This document shows, one piece after another, positions 48,772 through 58,078 of a stretch of DNA of 64,000 nucleotides. The notes beneath the pieces are model-generated. The model was not told the DNA's origin and made no database searches. It worked only from the letters and a program-made list of their open reading frames with translations. The stretch is from positions 8,866,001 through 8,930,000 of the forward strand of contig NZ_JARXYP010000002.1 of assembly GCF_029893805.1 (NCBI RefSeq), written 5' to 3'. The position numbers and the translations under genes are program-made. Positions within the stretch are counted from its first letter, which is position 1. Every line of letters starts with the position of its first letter. The DNA is from Streptomyces sp. SAI-135 (GTDB lineage: Bacteria; Actinomycetota; Actinomycetes; Streptomycetales; Streptomycetaceae).

Positions 48772-51700
48772 TCAGCAGGGGTTGACGGTGAGTTTGAGCG
48801 GGGTCGTGTTGCGAATGTCCTGCGCGTTGTTGCTGGTGCGCAGGCAGTTGATGGTGGCTTCGCCCAGCGCCGGGCCCTGGTCGGGCTCGGGCAGTTCGTT
48901 GGCCCAGATGCCGAAGCCGGACTTGGCGTCCCAGGCGTCGCCGCTCTTGCGGGCTCCGCTGATGGAGATGTCGTTGAAGACGGTGTCCTTCACCGGGTAC
49001 TCGGCTTGGCCGTTCTTGTAGTTGGTCTGGAACATGATGCCGCTGTAGGTGGGGTCGACGATGTCCACGTGGTTGACGCGGATGCCCTGGAAGACCTTCG
49101 AGGCGGAGAAGACCCAGATGCCGGGGAAGGTCTGGTTGCCCCAGAAGTGTCCGCCCGCTCTGACGATCGAGATGTTCTCGAAGGTCGTGGGATCGGTGCC
49201 GAAGCCGTTCATCGGATAGCCGAAGTCGAGCGAGGAGATCGTGATGCCGGAGTAGACGAGCGTGTCCGCGATGTGGATGTTGCGGAAGGTGTTGTTGTAG
49301 CCGCCGTAGACGGCGACACCCGCGGCGCGCCAGGTCAGGGTGGTGGTGAGGTTCTCGTAGACGTTGTTCTTCATGTCGGCGCCGCCGGCGTCGATGGCGG
49401 AGAACAGGGCGAAGCTGTCGTCACCGGTGGCGCGGGCGTCGTTGTTGGTGACGAGGTTGTCGGTGGATCCGTTGGTCATGTTGATGCCGTCGGCGAACAT
49501 GTCACGGATCCGTGAGTTCTTGATGGTGATGCGATCGGTGTTGGCGCCCCAGTAGAGGCACACCATGTGCTCGTTCCAGACGTCGTCGATGGTGATGTCG
49601 GAGACGTTCGCGAAGTCGAAGACCTTGCCGGGGCCGTTGATGCGCGAGGTGTAGTTGCCGAAGTAGGCGAAGCCCTTGAAGAGCGAGCCCTTGGCGGTGG
49701 CGTCGGCGCGGAAGCCGATGTCGGTGTTGTCCTGGGTGGTGGGAGCGTGGAACTGCGTGTACCAGGGGCCGGCTCCGACGACCTTGACGGCCTTGCCGTA
49801 GACCTGGAACTTGCTGGAGGTCTGGTAGTCGCCGGGCGGCAGGTAGACGCCGACGAGGGTGCCGGTGGTGTCCATCCGGACCTTGTCGAGCGCGTTCTGC
49901 ACGTCCTGGTGGGTGAAGCCGGCGGGCACGGTGTACGACGCGGGGTCGGGGTTGCCGGCCGGTGCGACCTGTTCCAGGTTGACGAAGTCGATGGAGTAGG
50001 TGCTGGTGTTGGCACTGTCCTTCTGGAGGCGGATCTTGCTGCCGGCGGGCACGGTCTCGCCGAGCAGGACGTGCGCCTCGTCGTAGATGTGCCGCGGTGC
50101 GCCCGCTCCGGGCGAGTTGCCGGGTTCCGCCTCGGCGCCGTACAGCCAGGCGTACTTGGAGGTGAGGGGGACGGCCTTCTTGAAGGTGCCGTCGATGTAC
50201 AAGTCGAGGGTGGAGTCGATTCCGCCGCCGCCCGGCGCGTCCGGGATGGAGAAACGGGTCACCAGGGTGTTGGTGGCGGCGCGGGTGGTGAACTCGACGT
50301 ACTCGCCGGTGGCGTCCAGGCGGACGGCCTTGCGTCCGGAGGCTTCACCGGCGGGGTCGCCCACGGTGCGGTTGGGTCCGAGGACGGTGGCGCCGCCGCC
50401 GGTCGTGCCGTCCTCCGCCTCGTACATGTCGTACGGCATGTTGGCGCCGCGCCCGACGAACAGCGACTGGGTGGCGGTGTTGTTCTCCCGTTTGACCGGC
50501 AGTTCGTTGTCGTCGGCGGCGAGGACGGTCCGGACCGTGTAGGTGCCGTTGGCCGCGGTCCAGGTGCCGAGGGTGACGACCTTGGAGTCCCCGGCGGCGA
50601 GGACACCGTCGTGGGAGTCGGTCAGGGTCTTGACGGTGCCGCCCTGCTTGTCGAGCAGGGTGAGGGTCACGCCGTGGCTGCCTGCCGCGGTGGGCTCGGT
50701 GCCCTGGTTCTTGACCGTGACCTTGAAGGAGACGGTGTCCCCGGCGGACGGGCTGCTCGGGGTGGTCGTGACCGAGGTGGTGACCAGGTCGGAGCTGGCG
50801 ACGGGCTTCACCACGAGGGCGGTGGGCCGGGTGTAGGTGTTGTTGGTCTCGTTCTGTTCGATCACCGCGCCCGTGTCGTCCGCGACGGCGCTGAACTCGT
50901 AGGAACCCGCCTCGCGTTGGCCGATGGACGCGCTGACGGTGGTCTGCGCACCGGCCGCGAGTGCGCCGACGTCTGCGGTGGCGACCTTGGTGTCGCCCAG
51001 GCGCAGGGCCAGTCTGCTGGCCGCCGCGGCGGCGGGGCCGTCGTTGCGGACGGTTGCCGAGACGGTGATGGAGTCGGACTCCACCGGCGCGGCCGGTGAC
51101 GTGGTCAGGCCGGTGACGACCAGGTCGGGGTTGGGTGCGGGAACGCCGATCACCTGCACCTCGGCGACCTGGCCCGCCGGGGCACCGGAGTTCGCGGTGA
51201 ACCGGAGCCGGACGTCGGCCGTACGGGCGGTGAGCGGGATGGTGACGGTGTTGGCGGTCGCCGGGTCGAAGGAGTAGCTCTTTGCGGCCACGAGGCTGGT
51301 GAAGCCGGAGGCGCTCTGCTCCCGGCCGAGGACCTCGATGGTCTGGGTACGGGCCGACCACGCGCTGTCGGGGTTCAGCTTGACGACGAGGCGGTCGACG
51401 TCGGCGTTGGCGCCGAGCTTGACGGTGAGGGTGTTCGGGTAGCTGCCGCCCGCGCCTTCCCAGTAGGTGGAGGTGTTGTTGTCGTTGGCGTTCGCGGCGA
51501 TGAAGTTGTTGACCGTGGAGGACGCCTCGATCGGCTTGCCGACGGCGAGGTTGGAGCCGGTGCCGCCGCTGCCGTTGCGGGTGACACTGTTGCTGTTGCC
51601 GGACTGGTTGCCGGCGGCGTCCTTGGCCCGGACGTAGTAGGTGACGGTGCTGGTCGTGGGCTGGGTGTCGGTGAAGGTGGTGACGTTGCCGGCGACGCTG

Positions 51701-53058
51701 TCGCGGAGAGTGTTGTTGGCGTAGATGTCGTAGGCGGTGACGCCGGTGTTGTCGGTGGACGCCGTCCAGGTCAGGCGGATCTGGCCGGTCGCGGGCTCGG
51801 TGTATGCCAGGTTTGCGGGCGCGGTGGGCGCCTGGGTGTCTCCTGCGTCGCCGATGCGGGTGACGGTGTTGCTGTCCGGGGACTGGTTGCCGGCGGCGTC
51901 CCTGGCGCGGACGCGGTAGGAGACGGTCTGGTTGGACGGGCGGGTGTCGGTGAACGTGGTGACGTTGCCCGCGACGCTGGTGAGCAGGGTGTTGTTGGCG
52001 TAGATGTCGTAGCCGGTGACGCCGGTGTTGTCGGTGGACGCCGTCCAGGTCAGGCGGATCTGGCCGGTGGCCGGTTCGGTGTATGCCAGGTTTGCGGGCG
52101 CGGTGGGCGCCTGGGTGTCGCCGCCGGCCGGGCCGTAGATCTCCAACTCGGATATCTGCGCCGCGGGTTGTCCGGTGTTGGCGGTGACCAGGACGCGGAC
52201 GTATCGGGCGGTGGTGGAGTCGAAGGTGATCGTGGCGGTGTTGTCGTTCGCCGCGTTGAAGGCGTAGGACTGGGAGGCCGTCAGGTCGGTGTAGGCGGTG
52301 CCGTTTGCGCTGGTCTGGAGCTTGAGGGTCTGGCTGCGGGCGCCCCAGTTCGCGGGTAGCTTCAGGACGACCCGGTTGACCGCGACCGAGGCCGCGAGGT
52401 CGGCCTCCAGCCACTGTGGGAAGGCGTTGTTGGCGCTCTCCCAGTAGCTGGCCCGATTGCCGTCGTTGGCGTTGGGTGCGGCGTAGACGTCGGTCTGGCT
52501 GGCGGCCTTGAGGGTCTTGCCGCTCGCGAGGTTGGTGGAGGAGTCACCGGCGGCGTGGACCTCGAGCTCGGAGAGCTGGGCTGCCTGCCATCCGGTGTTG
52601 GCGCTGATCGCGATGCGGACGTAGCGGGTCTGGGTGGCCGGGAACGCGATGGTGACGGTGTTGGCGGAGGCGGGGTCGAAGGAGTAGGCGGCGGACGACT
52701 TCAGGGTGGTGAAGCCGGTGCCGTCGGCGCTGCCCTGGACGGAGAGCGTCTGGGAGCGGCTCTCCCAGGTGGCGGGCAGCTTCAGGACGACCTCGTCGAC
52801 GCGCTCACTGCTGCCGAGGTCGGTCTGGACCCACTGGGGCAGGCTGGAGCCCGCGCTCTCCCAGTACGTGCCCTGGTTGCCGTCGGTGATGGTGGTGGCG
52901 GCGTAGCCGCTGTTGGCGCTGCTGGCCGAAGCGGTGTCGCCGAGCGCGATGTTGGGTCCGCCCGCGGCGTGGGCGGACATCAAGGGGGCGCCCAGGCCCA
53001 GCAGGCATGTCACCAGCACGGCACTCAGCCACCGTGGTCTCCAGGAGGGGGTTCTCAT
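48772..53058 (-). CDS. Secreted multidomain GH87 alpha-1,3-glucanase (paralogue 1)
   Basis: 1428-residue secreted glycosidase. Order: Sec signal (1-32, ending AHA); two discoidin-type F5/8C modules (about 35-165, 172-300); two nearly identical FN3 modules (about 312-499); a third F5/8C-like module (500-635); two CARDB modules (643-865); a CBM6/35-like beta-sandwich starting YDMYEAEDG (872-1040); and a right-handed beta-helix. In the helix FADGIN and ATGDDS place Asp1190, Asp1213 and Asp1214 with the same spacing as the three catalytic Asp of GH87 mycodextranases. The ATG at 53058 follows GAGGAA; upstream frame sequence belongs to an antisense shadow. Acts outside the cell on alpha-1,3-glucan such as fungal wall glucan or nigeran. 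Confidence 0.85.
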   Translation of the reverse strand: MRTPSWRPRWLSAVLVTCLLGLGAPLMSAHAAGGPNIALGDTASASSANSGYAATTITDGNQGTYWESAGSSLPQWVQTDLGSSERVDEVVLKLPATWESRSQTLSVQGSADGTGFTTLKSSAAYSFDPASANTVTIAFPATQTRYVRIAISANTGWQAAQLSELEVHAAGDSSTNLASGKTLKAASQTDVYAAPNANDGNRASYWESANNAFPQWLEADLAASVAVNRVVLKLPANWGARSQTLKLQTSANGTAYTDLTASQSYAFNAANDNTATITFDSTTARYVRVLVTANTGQPAAQISELEIYGPAGGDTQAPTAPANLAYTEPATGQIRLTWTASTDNTGVTGYDIYANNTLLTSVAGNVTTFTDTRPSNQTVSYRVRARDAAGNQSPDSNTVTRIGDAGDTQAPTAPANLAYTEPATGQIRLTWTASTDNTGVTAYDIYANNTLRDSVAGNVTTFTDTQPTTSTVTYYVRAKDAAGNQSGNSNSVTRNGSGGTGSNLAVGKPIEASSTVNNFIAANANDNNTSTYWEGAGGSYPNTLTVKLGANADVDRLVVKLNPDSAWSARTQTIEVLGREQSASGFTSLVAAKSYSFDPATANTVTIPLTARTADVRLRFTANSGAPAGQVAEVQVIGVPAPNPDLVVTGLTTSPAAPVESDSITVSATVRNDGPAAAAASRLALRLGDTKVATADVGALAAGAQTTVSASIGQREAGSYEFSAVADDTGAVIEQNETNNTYTRPTALVVKPVASSDLVTTSVTTTPSSPSAGDTVSFKVTVKNQGTEPTAAGSHGVTLTLLDKQGGTVKTLTDSHDGVLAAGDSKVVTLGTWTAANGTYTVRTVLAADDNELPVKRENNTATQSLFVGRGANMPYDMYEAEDGTTGGGATVLGPNRTVGDPAGEASGRKAVRLDATGEYVEFTTRAATNTLVTRFSIPDAPGGGGIDSTLDLYIDGTFKKAVPLTSKYAWLYGAEAEPGNSPGAGAPRHIYDEAHVLLGETVPAGSKIRLQKDSANTSTYSIDFVNLEQVAPAGNPDPASYTVPAGFTHQDVQNALDKVRMDTTGTLVGVYLPPGDYQTSSKFQVYGKAVKVVGAGPWYTQFHAPTTQDNTDIGFRADATAKGSLFKGFAYFGNYTSRINGPGKVFDFANVSDITIDDVWNEHMVCLYWGANTDRITIKNSRIRDMFADGINMTNGSTDNLVTNNDARATGDDSFALFSAIDAGGADMKNNVYENLTTTLTWRAAGVAVYGGYNNTFRNIHIADTLVYSGITISSLDFGYPMNGFGTDPTTFENISIVRAGGHFWGNQTFPGIWVFSASKVFQGIRVNHVDIVDPTYSGIMFQTNYKNGQAEYPVKDTVFNDISISGARKSGDAWDAKSGFGIWANELPEPDQGPALGEATINCLRTSNNAQDIRNTTPLKLTVNPC
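51562..52124 (-). repeat. Tandem duplication of a ~282-bp FN3 module
   Basis: Two adjacent FN3 modules in the first GH87 gene share long identical stretches (for example TAPANLAYTEPATGQIRLTW and ASTDNTGVT) and differ mainly in short loops. The DNA is nearly as conserved as the protein, which indicates a recent internal duplication. Borders are approximate. Confidence 0.8.
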
Positions 53059-53168
53059 CGTTCCTCGCATTTCGGGGGCGCGCCTCGGGTCCGGGGCGCG
53101 GATCGGGAGGGGAATCGACGGTTGACGCCGTGGAGTTCGCTCTGTGCGTTGACGGGTCCGCGCCGGAG

Positions 53169-53197
53169 CGGCGGCCCCTGTGAGGAGCGGGCCGCCG
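53169..53197. terminator. Hairpin downstream of the second GH87 gene
   Basis: CGGCGGCCC (53169-53177) and GGGCCGCCG (53189-53197) are a perfect 9-bp stem with an 11-base loop, 17 bases past the stop of the minus-strand GH87 gene and before the next GH87 gene. Confidence 0.65.
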
Positions 53198-53213
53198 TCC
53201 GGTGCGTGCGTCG

Positions 53214-56200
53214 TCAGTTGCGGGTGATCTGGAACTGCGAGCCCGGTTCGACGCAGACGTCGCCCTCCGCCGAGCCGGTGATGTTCACGCCGGTGAGGGT
53301 CGCGCTGCCGCGGGCCCCGCCCATCGCGAGGACTCCGCAGCCGTTGACCGAGGTGTCGATGCGGACGTTGCTCACCTTCACGCCCGGCATCGCGCCGCCC
53401 CCCGTCTTGAACTGGAGGCCGTCGTACGTCGAGTCGTGGATCTCGGTGTCCCGGATGGTCACGCCCGGTATGTCGGGGCCCTGCGCGAACAGGGTGATGG
53501 CGCCGAACTCCTGGGCCTCGCCCCAGAACGCCCCGCCGGTGCGGTGCAGCGCGTTGTTGGCGATGAGGGTCTGTCCCGAGAACGGGATCGGGTCGTGGTC
53601 GGTGGCCAGCATGATGCCGGGGTAGTTCATCGTGTCGGAGACGACGTTGTTCTCGACGGTGTTGCCGTAACCGCCGTACACCGCGATGCCGTTGGCGCGC
53701 CAGGGCAGTTGGACGGTGTTGTTGCGGAAGTGGTTGTCGTGGCCGACGTCGACGGACGTGTCCTTGACGTACTTGCTGGCCCACACGGCGAGCGCGTCGT
53801 CGCCGGTGTTGCGGAAGGACGAGTTGTAGACGGTCGAGTTGCGGGTGCCGTTGGTGAAGTTGATGCCGTCGGCGTAGGTGTCGCGCACCCGCATGCCGGT
53901 GAACTCCAGTCCGTCCCCCGGGTTCCAGAGCTCGGGGATGTTGGAGTAGTCGCGGCCGACCCAGACGCCGACGTTGGCGTGCTCGATCCAGACGTTGCTG
54001 ATCTTCGTGTTCTTGCCGAAGCGGCCGTTGAGGCCGACGCCGCCCTCGGCGTTGCCGTCGCCGCCGCGGATCGTGCCGGATCCGAAGATCGCGATGTCGG
54101 AGATCTTGGTGTTGTCGTCGATGTCGAAGCCGAAGTTGCCCTCATGCGGGTGGTTGATGCCGCCCGCGTCCTGCGGCGCGGTCAGCGTGTACAGCTGCGA
54201 GTGCCACATGCCGGCGCCGCGGATGGTCACGTCACGGATGCCGACCTGGTTGTATTGCCCCCGGTTGAGCGGGTCGTCGGTGAGGATCTTCTGCTCCTGG
54301 CGCCACTGTCCGGCGGGGATCCACACGCAGTCGATCGTGCCGTTCTGGTCGGCGGTGACAGCCCGCTGGATGGCGTCGGTGTCGTCTATGCCGTCGTTGG
54401 GGACGGCGCCGTAGGCGGTGATGGATGTGCATTCGGCGGGCTTCGAGGCCGCGGGGGCGACCTGTTCCAGGTCGACGAGGTCCACGACGTAGTAGGCGGC
54501 GTCGTCTCCGGCGTCGCGCTGGAGACGGAAGGTCGTGCCTGCGGGGTAGCTCCTGCTCAGCAGTGCGCTTGCCTCGTCGAACAGGCGCCGCGCGTCGCCG
54601 CCGGGCCGGTTGGTGAGCCCCTCGGGATCGTCGGTGCTGCCGTACAGCCAGCTGTGCTTCGAGGACAGGTTCAGCTTGCGCACGAACGTCCCGTCGGCGT
54701 AGAGGCTGAGGGTCGCGTCCCGGCCGCCACCGGCAGCGGCGTCGGGGATGGAGTTGCGGACGACGACGGAGTTGGCGGCGTTGGTGGAGGTGAACTCCAC
54801 GTAGTCGCCGGTGGTGTCGAGACGTACCGATTCGCGGCCCGAGGACTCGGTGGCGAAGTTGGTGTGGCCGAAGGTCCGCTTGCGGTCGGCGACGAGCAGG
54901 CTGCCGCGGTAGCGTCCGGCTTCCGCCTGGTACTCGGTGTAGGGCACGGCGGCTCCGCGTCCTACGACGATGGAGCGGGCGAAGACGTTGTTGCCCTCGT
55001 TGGTCTCCGCGACCGTGTTGGTGGCGTCCGCGGTGGCCGTCAGGGTCGCACCGCCGCTGGTGGCCTTCCAGGTGCCGCCGATCGTGACGTCGGCCGTGGT
55101 GCCGGCGGCGATCGCGGGTGCGGTGCCCCGGAGGGTGCTGCTGCCGACGGTCAGCTGGGTGACGGTCCCCGCGGCGACGGCGGTGGTGCCGCGGTTGCGG
55201 ACCGCGACGGTGAAGGAGACGTCGGCGCCGACCGCGGGGGAGGACGGGTTGGTGGTGATCCCGGTGACCGTGAGGTCGGGTCCGGGGCTCTGCGAGACGG
55301 TCAGCTTCGTGGCCGCGGTGCGGCTGTTGTTGCCGTTGTCGGACTCGGTGACAGTGTCGTTGGGGTCGACCACCGCGGAGACGGTGTAGGAGCCCATCGG
55401 CCGCTTGCCCACGGGTACGTCGACCGTTGTGGACTGTCCCGCGGCGAGCGAGCCGACGGAGGCCGATCCGGCGACGGTTCCCTCGACGCTGACGTCGAGG
55501 GTGCTCGCGGGTGCGGCGGCGTTGCCCGCGTTGCGGACGGTGGCCTTGACGCTCACAGCGTCCGCCTCGGACGGGGAGGCGGGGGACCAGGTGAGGTCGG
55601 TGACGACGAGGTCCGGCTGCGGGGTGGCGGTGCCGAGTACCTCGATCTCGGCGACCTGGGCACCCGGAGCACCGGTGTTGGAGGCGAAGGCGAGCCGTAC
55701 GTCGGCGACGCGGCCGGTGACCGGGACGAGGACGCTGTTGCCGCCGGACGAGGGGCTGAAGGCGTAGTCGGCGCGTGCCTTGAGGCTCTTGAAGGAGGTC
55801 TGGTCCGAGGCCCTGCCGAGGATCTCGAATGCCTGGGTGCGCGGTCCCCAGGCCGCGTCGGGGTTGAGCCTGACCCGTACGGCTTCGACGTCGGCGTCGG
55901 AGCCGAGCTTGACCGTGAGGTTCGCCGGGAAGCCGGCCGACTCCCAATAGGTGCCGAGGTTGCCGTCGTTGGCGTTGGCCGCGACGTAGTTCTGGGTCGT
56001 CGAGGAGGCCTCGACCGGCTTGCCCCGGGCCAGGTCGCCGGCCTCGGTCGGCGGCTCCTCCGGGTTTTGGCCGCCTTCGCCGAAGACTTCCAGTTCGGAC
56101 AACTGGGCAGCGTTCCACCCGGTGTTGGAGGCGATCTGGATGCGCACGTAGCGGGCTGTGGCGGTCGGCAGGTCGATGCCGACCGTGTTGGCGGCGGACG

Positions 56201-56588
56201 GGTTGAAGGTGCGGCCCTGTGCCCCGACGAGCGTGGTGAACGAGTCGCCGTTGGTGCTGCCGAGGACGGACAGGGACTGGGTACGTGTCTCCCAGCTCGT
56301 GGGCAGCTTCAGCGCGACACGGTCCAGGGAGACCGCCGCGCCGAGGTCGACCTGCACCCACTGCGGGAAGGAGCCCGCGGGTCCCTCCCAGTACGACTGT
56401 TGACTGCCGTCCGTCACGTTGGCGGCCTGATAGCCGCCCAGGGAGCCGCCCGCCGTGGCCGTGCGGCCGAGGGCGAGGTTGACCTCGGCGGGGGCGGCAT
56501 GGGCTGGGACGGGGAGCAGTCCGAGAACGGTCAGGCCCGCCGCGAGCAGGCCTGTCCCCAGCCGTCTTCTCAGGTGTGTACGTCTCAT
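53214..56588 (-). CDS. Secreted multidomain GH87 alpha-1,3-glucanase (paralogue 2)
   Basis: 1124-residue relative of paralogue 1. Order: Sec signal (1-32); a F5/8C module (35-170); a second F5/8C-like module (183-318); two CARDB modules (about 325-430 and 435-540); the CBM6/35-like domain starting YTEYQAEAGRY (545-715); and the beta-helix beginning ITAYGAVPNDGIDDTDAI. Asp907, Asp930 and Asp931 (YADGIN ... NTGDDA) match the GH87 catalytic triad spacing. It lacks FN3 modules. GGAGAGG precedes the ATG at 56588. Same strand as paralogues 1 and 3 but with its own hairpin terminator, so each may be transcribed separately. Exported; substrate probably alpha-1,3-glucan. Confidence 0.85.
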   Translation of the reverse strand: MRRTHLRRRLGTGLLAAGLTVLGLLPVPAHAAPAEVNLALGRTATAGGSLGGYQAANVTDGSQQSYWEGPAGSFPQWVQVDLGAAVSLDRVALKLPTSWETRTQSLSVLGSTNGDSFTTLVGAQGRTFNPSAANTVGIDLPTATARYVRIQIASNTGWNAAQLSELEVFGEGGQNPEEPPTEAGDLARGKPVEASSTTQNYVAANANDGNLGTYWESAGFPANLTVKLGSDADVEAVRVRLNPDAAWGPRTQAFEILGRASDQTSFKSLKARADYAFSPSSGGNSVLVPVTGRVADVRLAFASNTGAPGAQVAEIEVLGTATPQPDLVVTDLTWSPASPSEADAVSVKATVRNAGNAAAPASTLDVSVEGTVAGSASVGSLAAGQSTTVDVPVGKRPMGSYTVSAVVDPNDTVTESDNGNNSRTAATKLTVSQSPGPDLTVTGITTNPSSPAVGADVSFTVAVRNRGTTAVAAGTVTQLTVGSSTLRGTAPAIAAGTTADVTIGGTWKATSGGATLTATADATNTVAETNEGNNVFARSIVVGRGAAVPYTEYQAEAGRYRGSLLVADRKRTFGHTNFATESSGRESVRLDTTGDYVEFTSTNAANSVVVRNSIPDAAAGGGRDATLSLYADGTFVRKLNLSSKHSWLYGSTDDPEGLTNRPGGDARRLFDEASALLSRSYPAGTTFRLQRDAGDDAAYYVVDLVDLEQVAPAASKPAECTSITAYGAVPNDGIDDTDAIQRAVTADQNGTIDCVWIPAGQWRQEQKILTDDPLNRGQYNQVGIRDVTIRGAGMWHSQLYTLTAPQDAGGINHPHEGNFGFDIDDNTKISDIAIFGSGTIRGGDGNAEGGVGLNGRFGKNTKISNVWIEHANVGVWVGRDYSNIPELWNPGDGLEFTGMRVRDTYADGINFTNGTRNSTVYNSSFRNTGDDALAVWASKYVKDTSVDVGHDNHFRNNTVQLPWRANGIAVYGGYGNTVENNVVSDTMNYPGIMLATDHDPIPFSGQTLIANNALHRTGGAFWGEAQEFGAITLFAQGPDIPGVTIRDTEIHDSTYDGLQFKTGGGAMPGVKVSNVRIDTSVNGCGVLAMGGARGSATLTGVNITGSAEGDVCVEPGSQFQITRN

Positions 56589-56940
56589 GTTGGCCTCTCC
56601 GCACCCCGGGCGCGGCACGGACTTTCCCGCCCCCGCTCGGACCGGGCCGGCGGGCGGGGGCGCGCGCGGGGGAGGCCGTGGTGGGGGTGAGGAGGCCGCA
56701 TGCCGAGGACCCAGCATGACTTCGTTGAGGGGTGGCGCCGTTGAGTCGATTTATTGAGTAGTTCTGTGACTCACTTGCAACGCTGAGGTGACAGGTTTCT
56801 CCAGCGTGACGGCTTTGTCAACGGTTCCGTCAAGTTCACGACAAAACAGGGTCGCGGAAACGACGACGGCACCGGCGTCGAGACCGCCTGAAGGCGGTGA
56901 CACCGGTGCCGCAGGGCTGCGCTGACTCAGACGGGCAGGC
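56589..56940. other. 352-bp gap: promoter region of the second GH87 gene
   Basis: No gene is supported. On the minus strand the right half holds two TTGAC elements (TTGACGG and TTGACAAA, about 56812-56840) and a GCGTTGCAAG motif (about 56776-56786) that resembles the AACGCAA/TTGCG elements before the LacI gene, so LacI may act here. The 5' leader would be over 150 bases. Confidence 0.4.
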
Positions 56941-57951
56941 TCACTCGACGGGTGGCTGGGCCGTCGAACCGCGTACCACCAGCTCCGGCTCGAACAGCAG
57001 CTCACCGGGGTGCGCCGCGGTTCCCTGGATCTGGGTGCACAGCAGGTCGACCGCCGCGCGGCCCATGGCCTCGATCGGCTGCCGCACCGTGGTCAACGGT
57101 GGTTCCGTGCAGGTCATGAACGCCGAGTCGTCGAAGCCGACCACCGACACCTCGGAGGGCACGGACAGCCCCCGTCGGCGCGCGGCCCGGATGGCGCCCA
57201 GGGCCAGCGGGTCACTGGCGCAGACGATGCCGGTGACACCCGCGTCCAACAGCCGCGCGGTGGCCGCCTGGCCACCCTCCAGGGAGAAGATCGACCGCTG
57301 CACCAGGGCGTCGTCCCAGACCGTGCCCACCGCAGCGGCGGCCACCTGTGCGGCCGCTAGCTTGCGGCGCGAGGGCATGTGGTCCGGAGGGCCGAGGACG
57401 AGGCCGATCCTCCGGTGGCCCAGCGAGGCGAGGTGGCGCCACGCCTGCTCGACCGCGACCGCGTCGTCGCACGCCACGCAAGGAAAGTCCAGCCCGTCGA
57501 TGGAGGCGTTGACCAGCACGACCGGGATCTTCCGCTCCGCCAACTGGTGGTAGTGCTCGTGCGGGGCGTCGGCCTGCGCGAACAGACCGCCCGCGAAGAT
57601 GACGCCGGAGACCTGCTGCTGGAGCAGCAGCTCCACGTAGTCGGCCTCCGACACGCCGCCGCGGGTCTGCGTGCACAGCACCGGAGTCAGTCCCTGCTGG
57701 GCCAGAGCACCCCCGATGACCTCGGCGAACGCGGGAAAGATCGGGTTCTGGAGCTCCGGGAGCACGAGGCCGACCAGCCGCGCGCGCTCCCCGCGCAGTT
57801 GGGTCGGCCTCTCGTAACCGAGGACGTCCAGGGCGGTGAGGACCGACTGGCGGGTCCCCTCGGAGACACCGGGCTTCCCGTTGAGGACACGGCTGACCGT
57901 TGCCTCGCTGACCCCAACCTTCTTCGCCACCTGAGCAAGTCGTCGCGTCAT
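56941..57951 (-). CDS. LacI family transcriptional regulator
   Basis: 336-residue repressor. N-terminal LacI helix-turn-helix: LAQVAKKVGVSEATVSRVLN (residues 5-24) and hinge VLDVLGY-ERPTQLRGERAR; C-terminal periplasmic-binding-type domain with VGLVLPELQNPIFPAFAEVI and SVVGFDDSAFM. The ATG at 57951 gives the canonical start; a GTG at 57984 would add 11 residues. Located among GH87, GH13 and ABC genes, it is the probable repressor of the locus, released by an imported alpha-glucan oligosaccharide. Repeated AACGCAA elements immediately upstream suggest autoregulation. Confidence 0.9.
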   Translation of the reverse strand: MTRRLAQVAKKVGVSEATVSRVLNGKPGVSEGTRQSVLTALDVLGYERPTQLRGERARLVGLVLPELQNPIFPAFAEVIGGALAQQGLTPVLCTQTRGGVSEADYVELLLQQQVSGVIFAGGLFAQADAPHEHYHQLAERKIPVVLVNASIDGLDFPCVACDDAVAVEQAWRHLASLGHRRIGLVLGPPDHMPSRRKLAAAQVAAAAVGTVWDDALVQRSIFSLEGGQAATARLLDAGVTGIVCASDPLALGAIRAARRRGLSVPSEVSVVGFDDSAFMTCTEPPLTTVRQPIEAMGRAAVDLLCTQIQGTAAHPGELLFEPELVVRGSTAQPPVE

Positions 57952-57952
57952 G

Positions 57953-57989
57953 AACGCAAGCCTAACGCAAAAAACGCAAGCCAATTGCG
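57953..57989. promoter_or_regulatory. LacI operator cluster
   Basis: AACGCAA occurs three times (57953-57959, 57964-57970, 57973-57979) followed by TTGCG (57985-57989), so that CGCAA-N5-TTGCG makes an inverted repeat. All lie directly before the LacI start. Confidence 0.5.
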
Positions 57990-58078
57990 ACAGAATCCGA
58001 TTTTCCGCTCTCCCGAAGACGTTCGCCTTGCAGCTCTCACCGCACCGACGGCAGCCGCGTTTGCGGGCGGTCCCGCGC

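Noticed and set aside
53059..53784. N-terminal extension of the first GH87 gene
   Set aside because: It reads through the terminator and the end of the second GH87 gene in another frame; a signal peptide and ribosome site are found at 53058.
53202..56690. Plus-strand open frame of 1162 codons
   Set aside because: It is antisense to the second GH87 gene, has no ribosome site or recognisable domain, and is rich in Gly/Val/Asp/Arg repeats typical of shadows in high-GC DNA.
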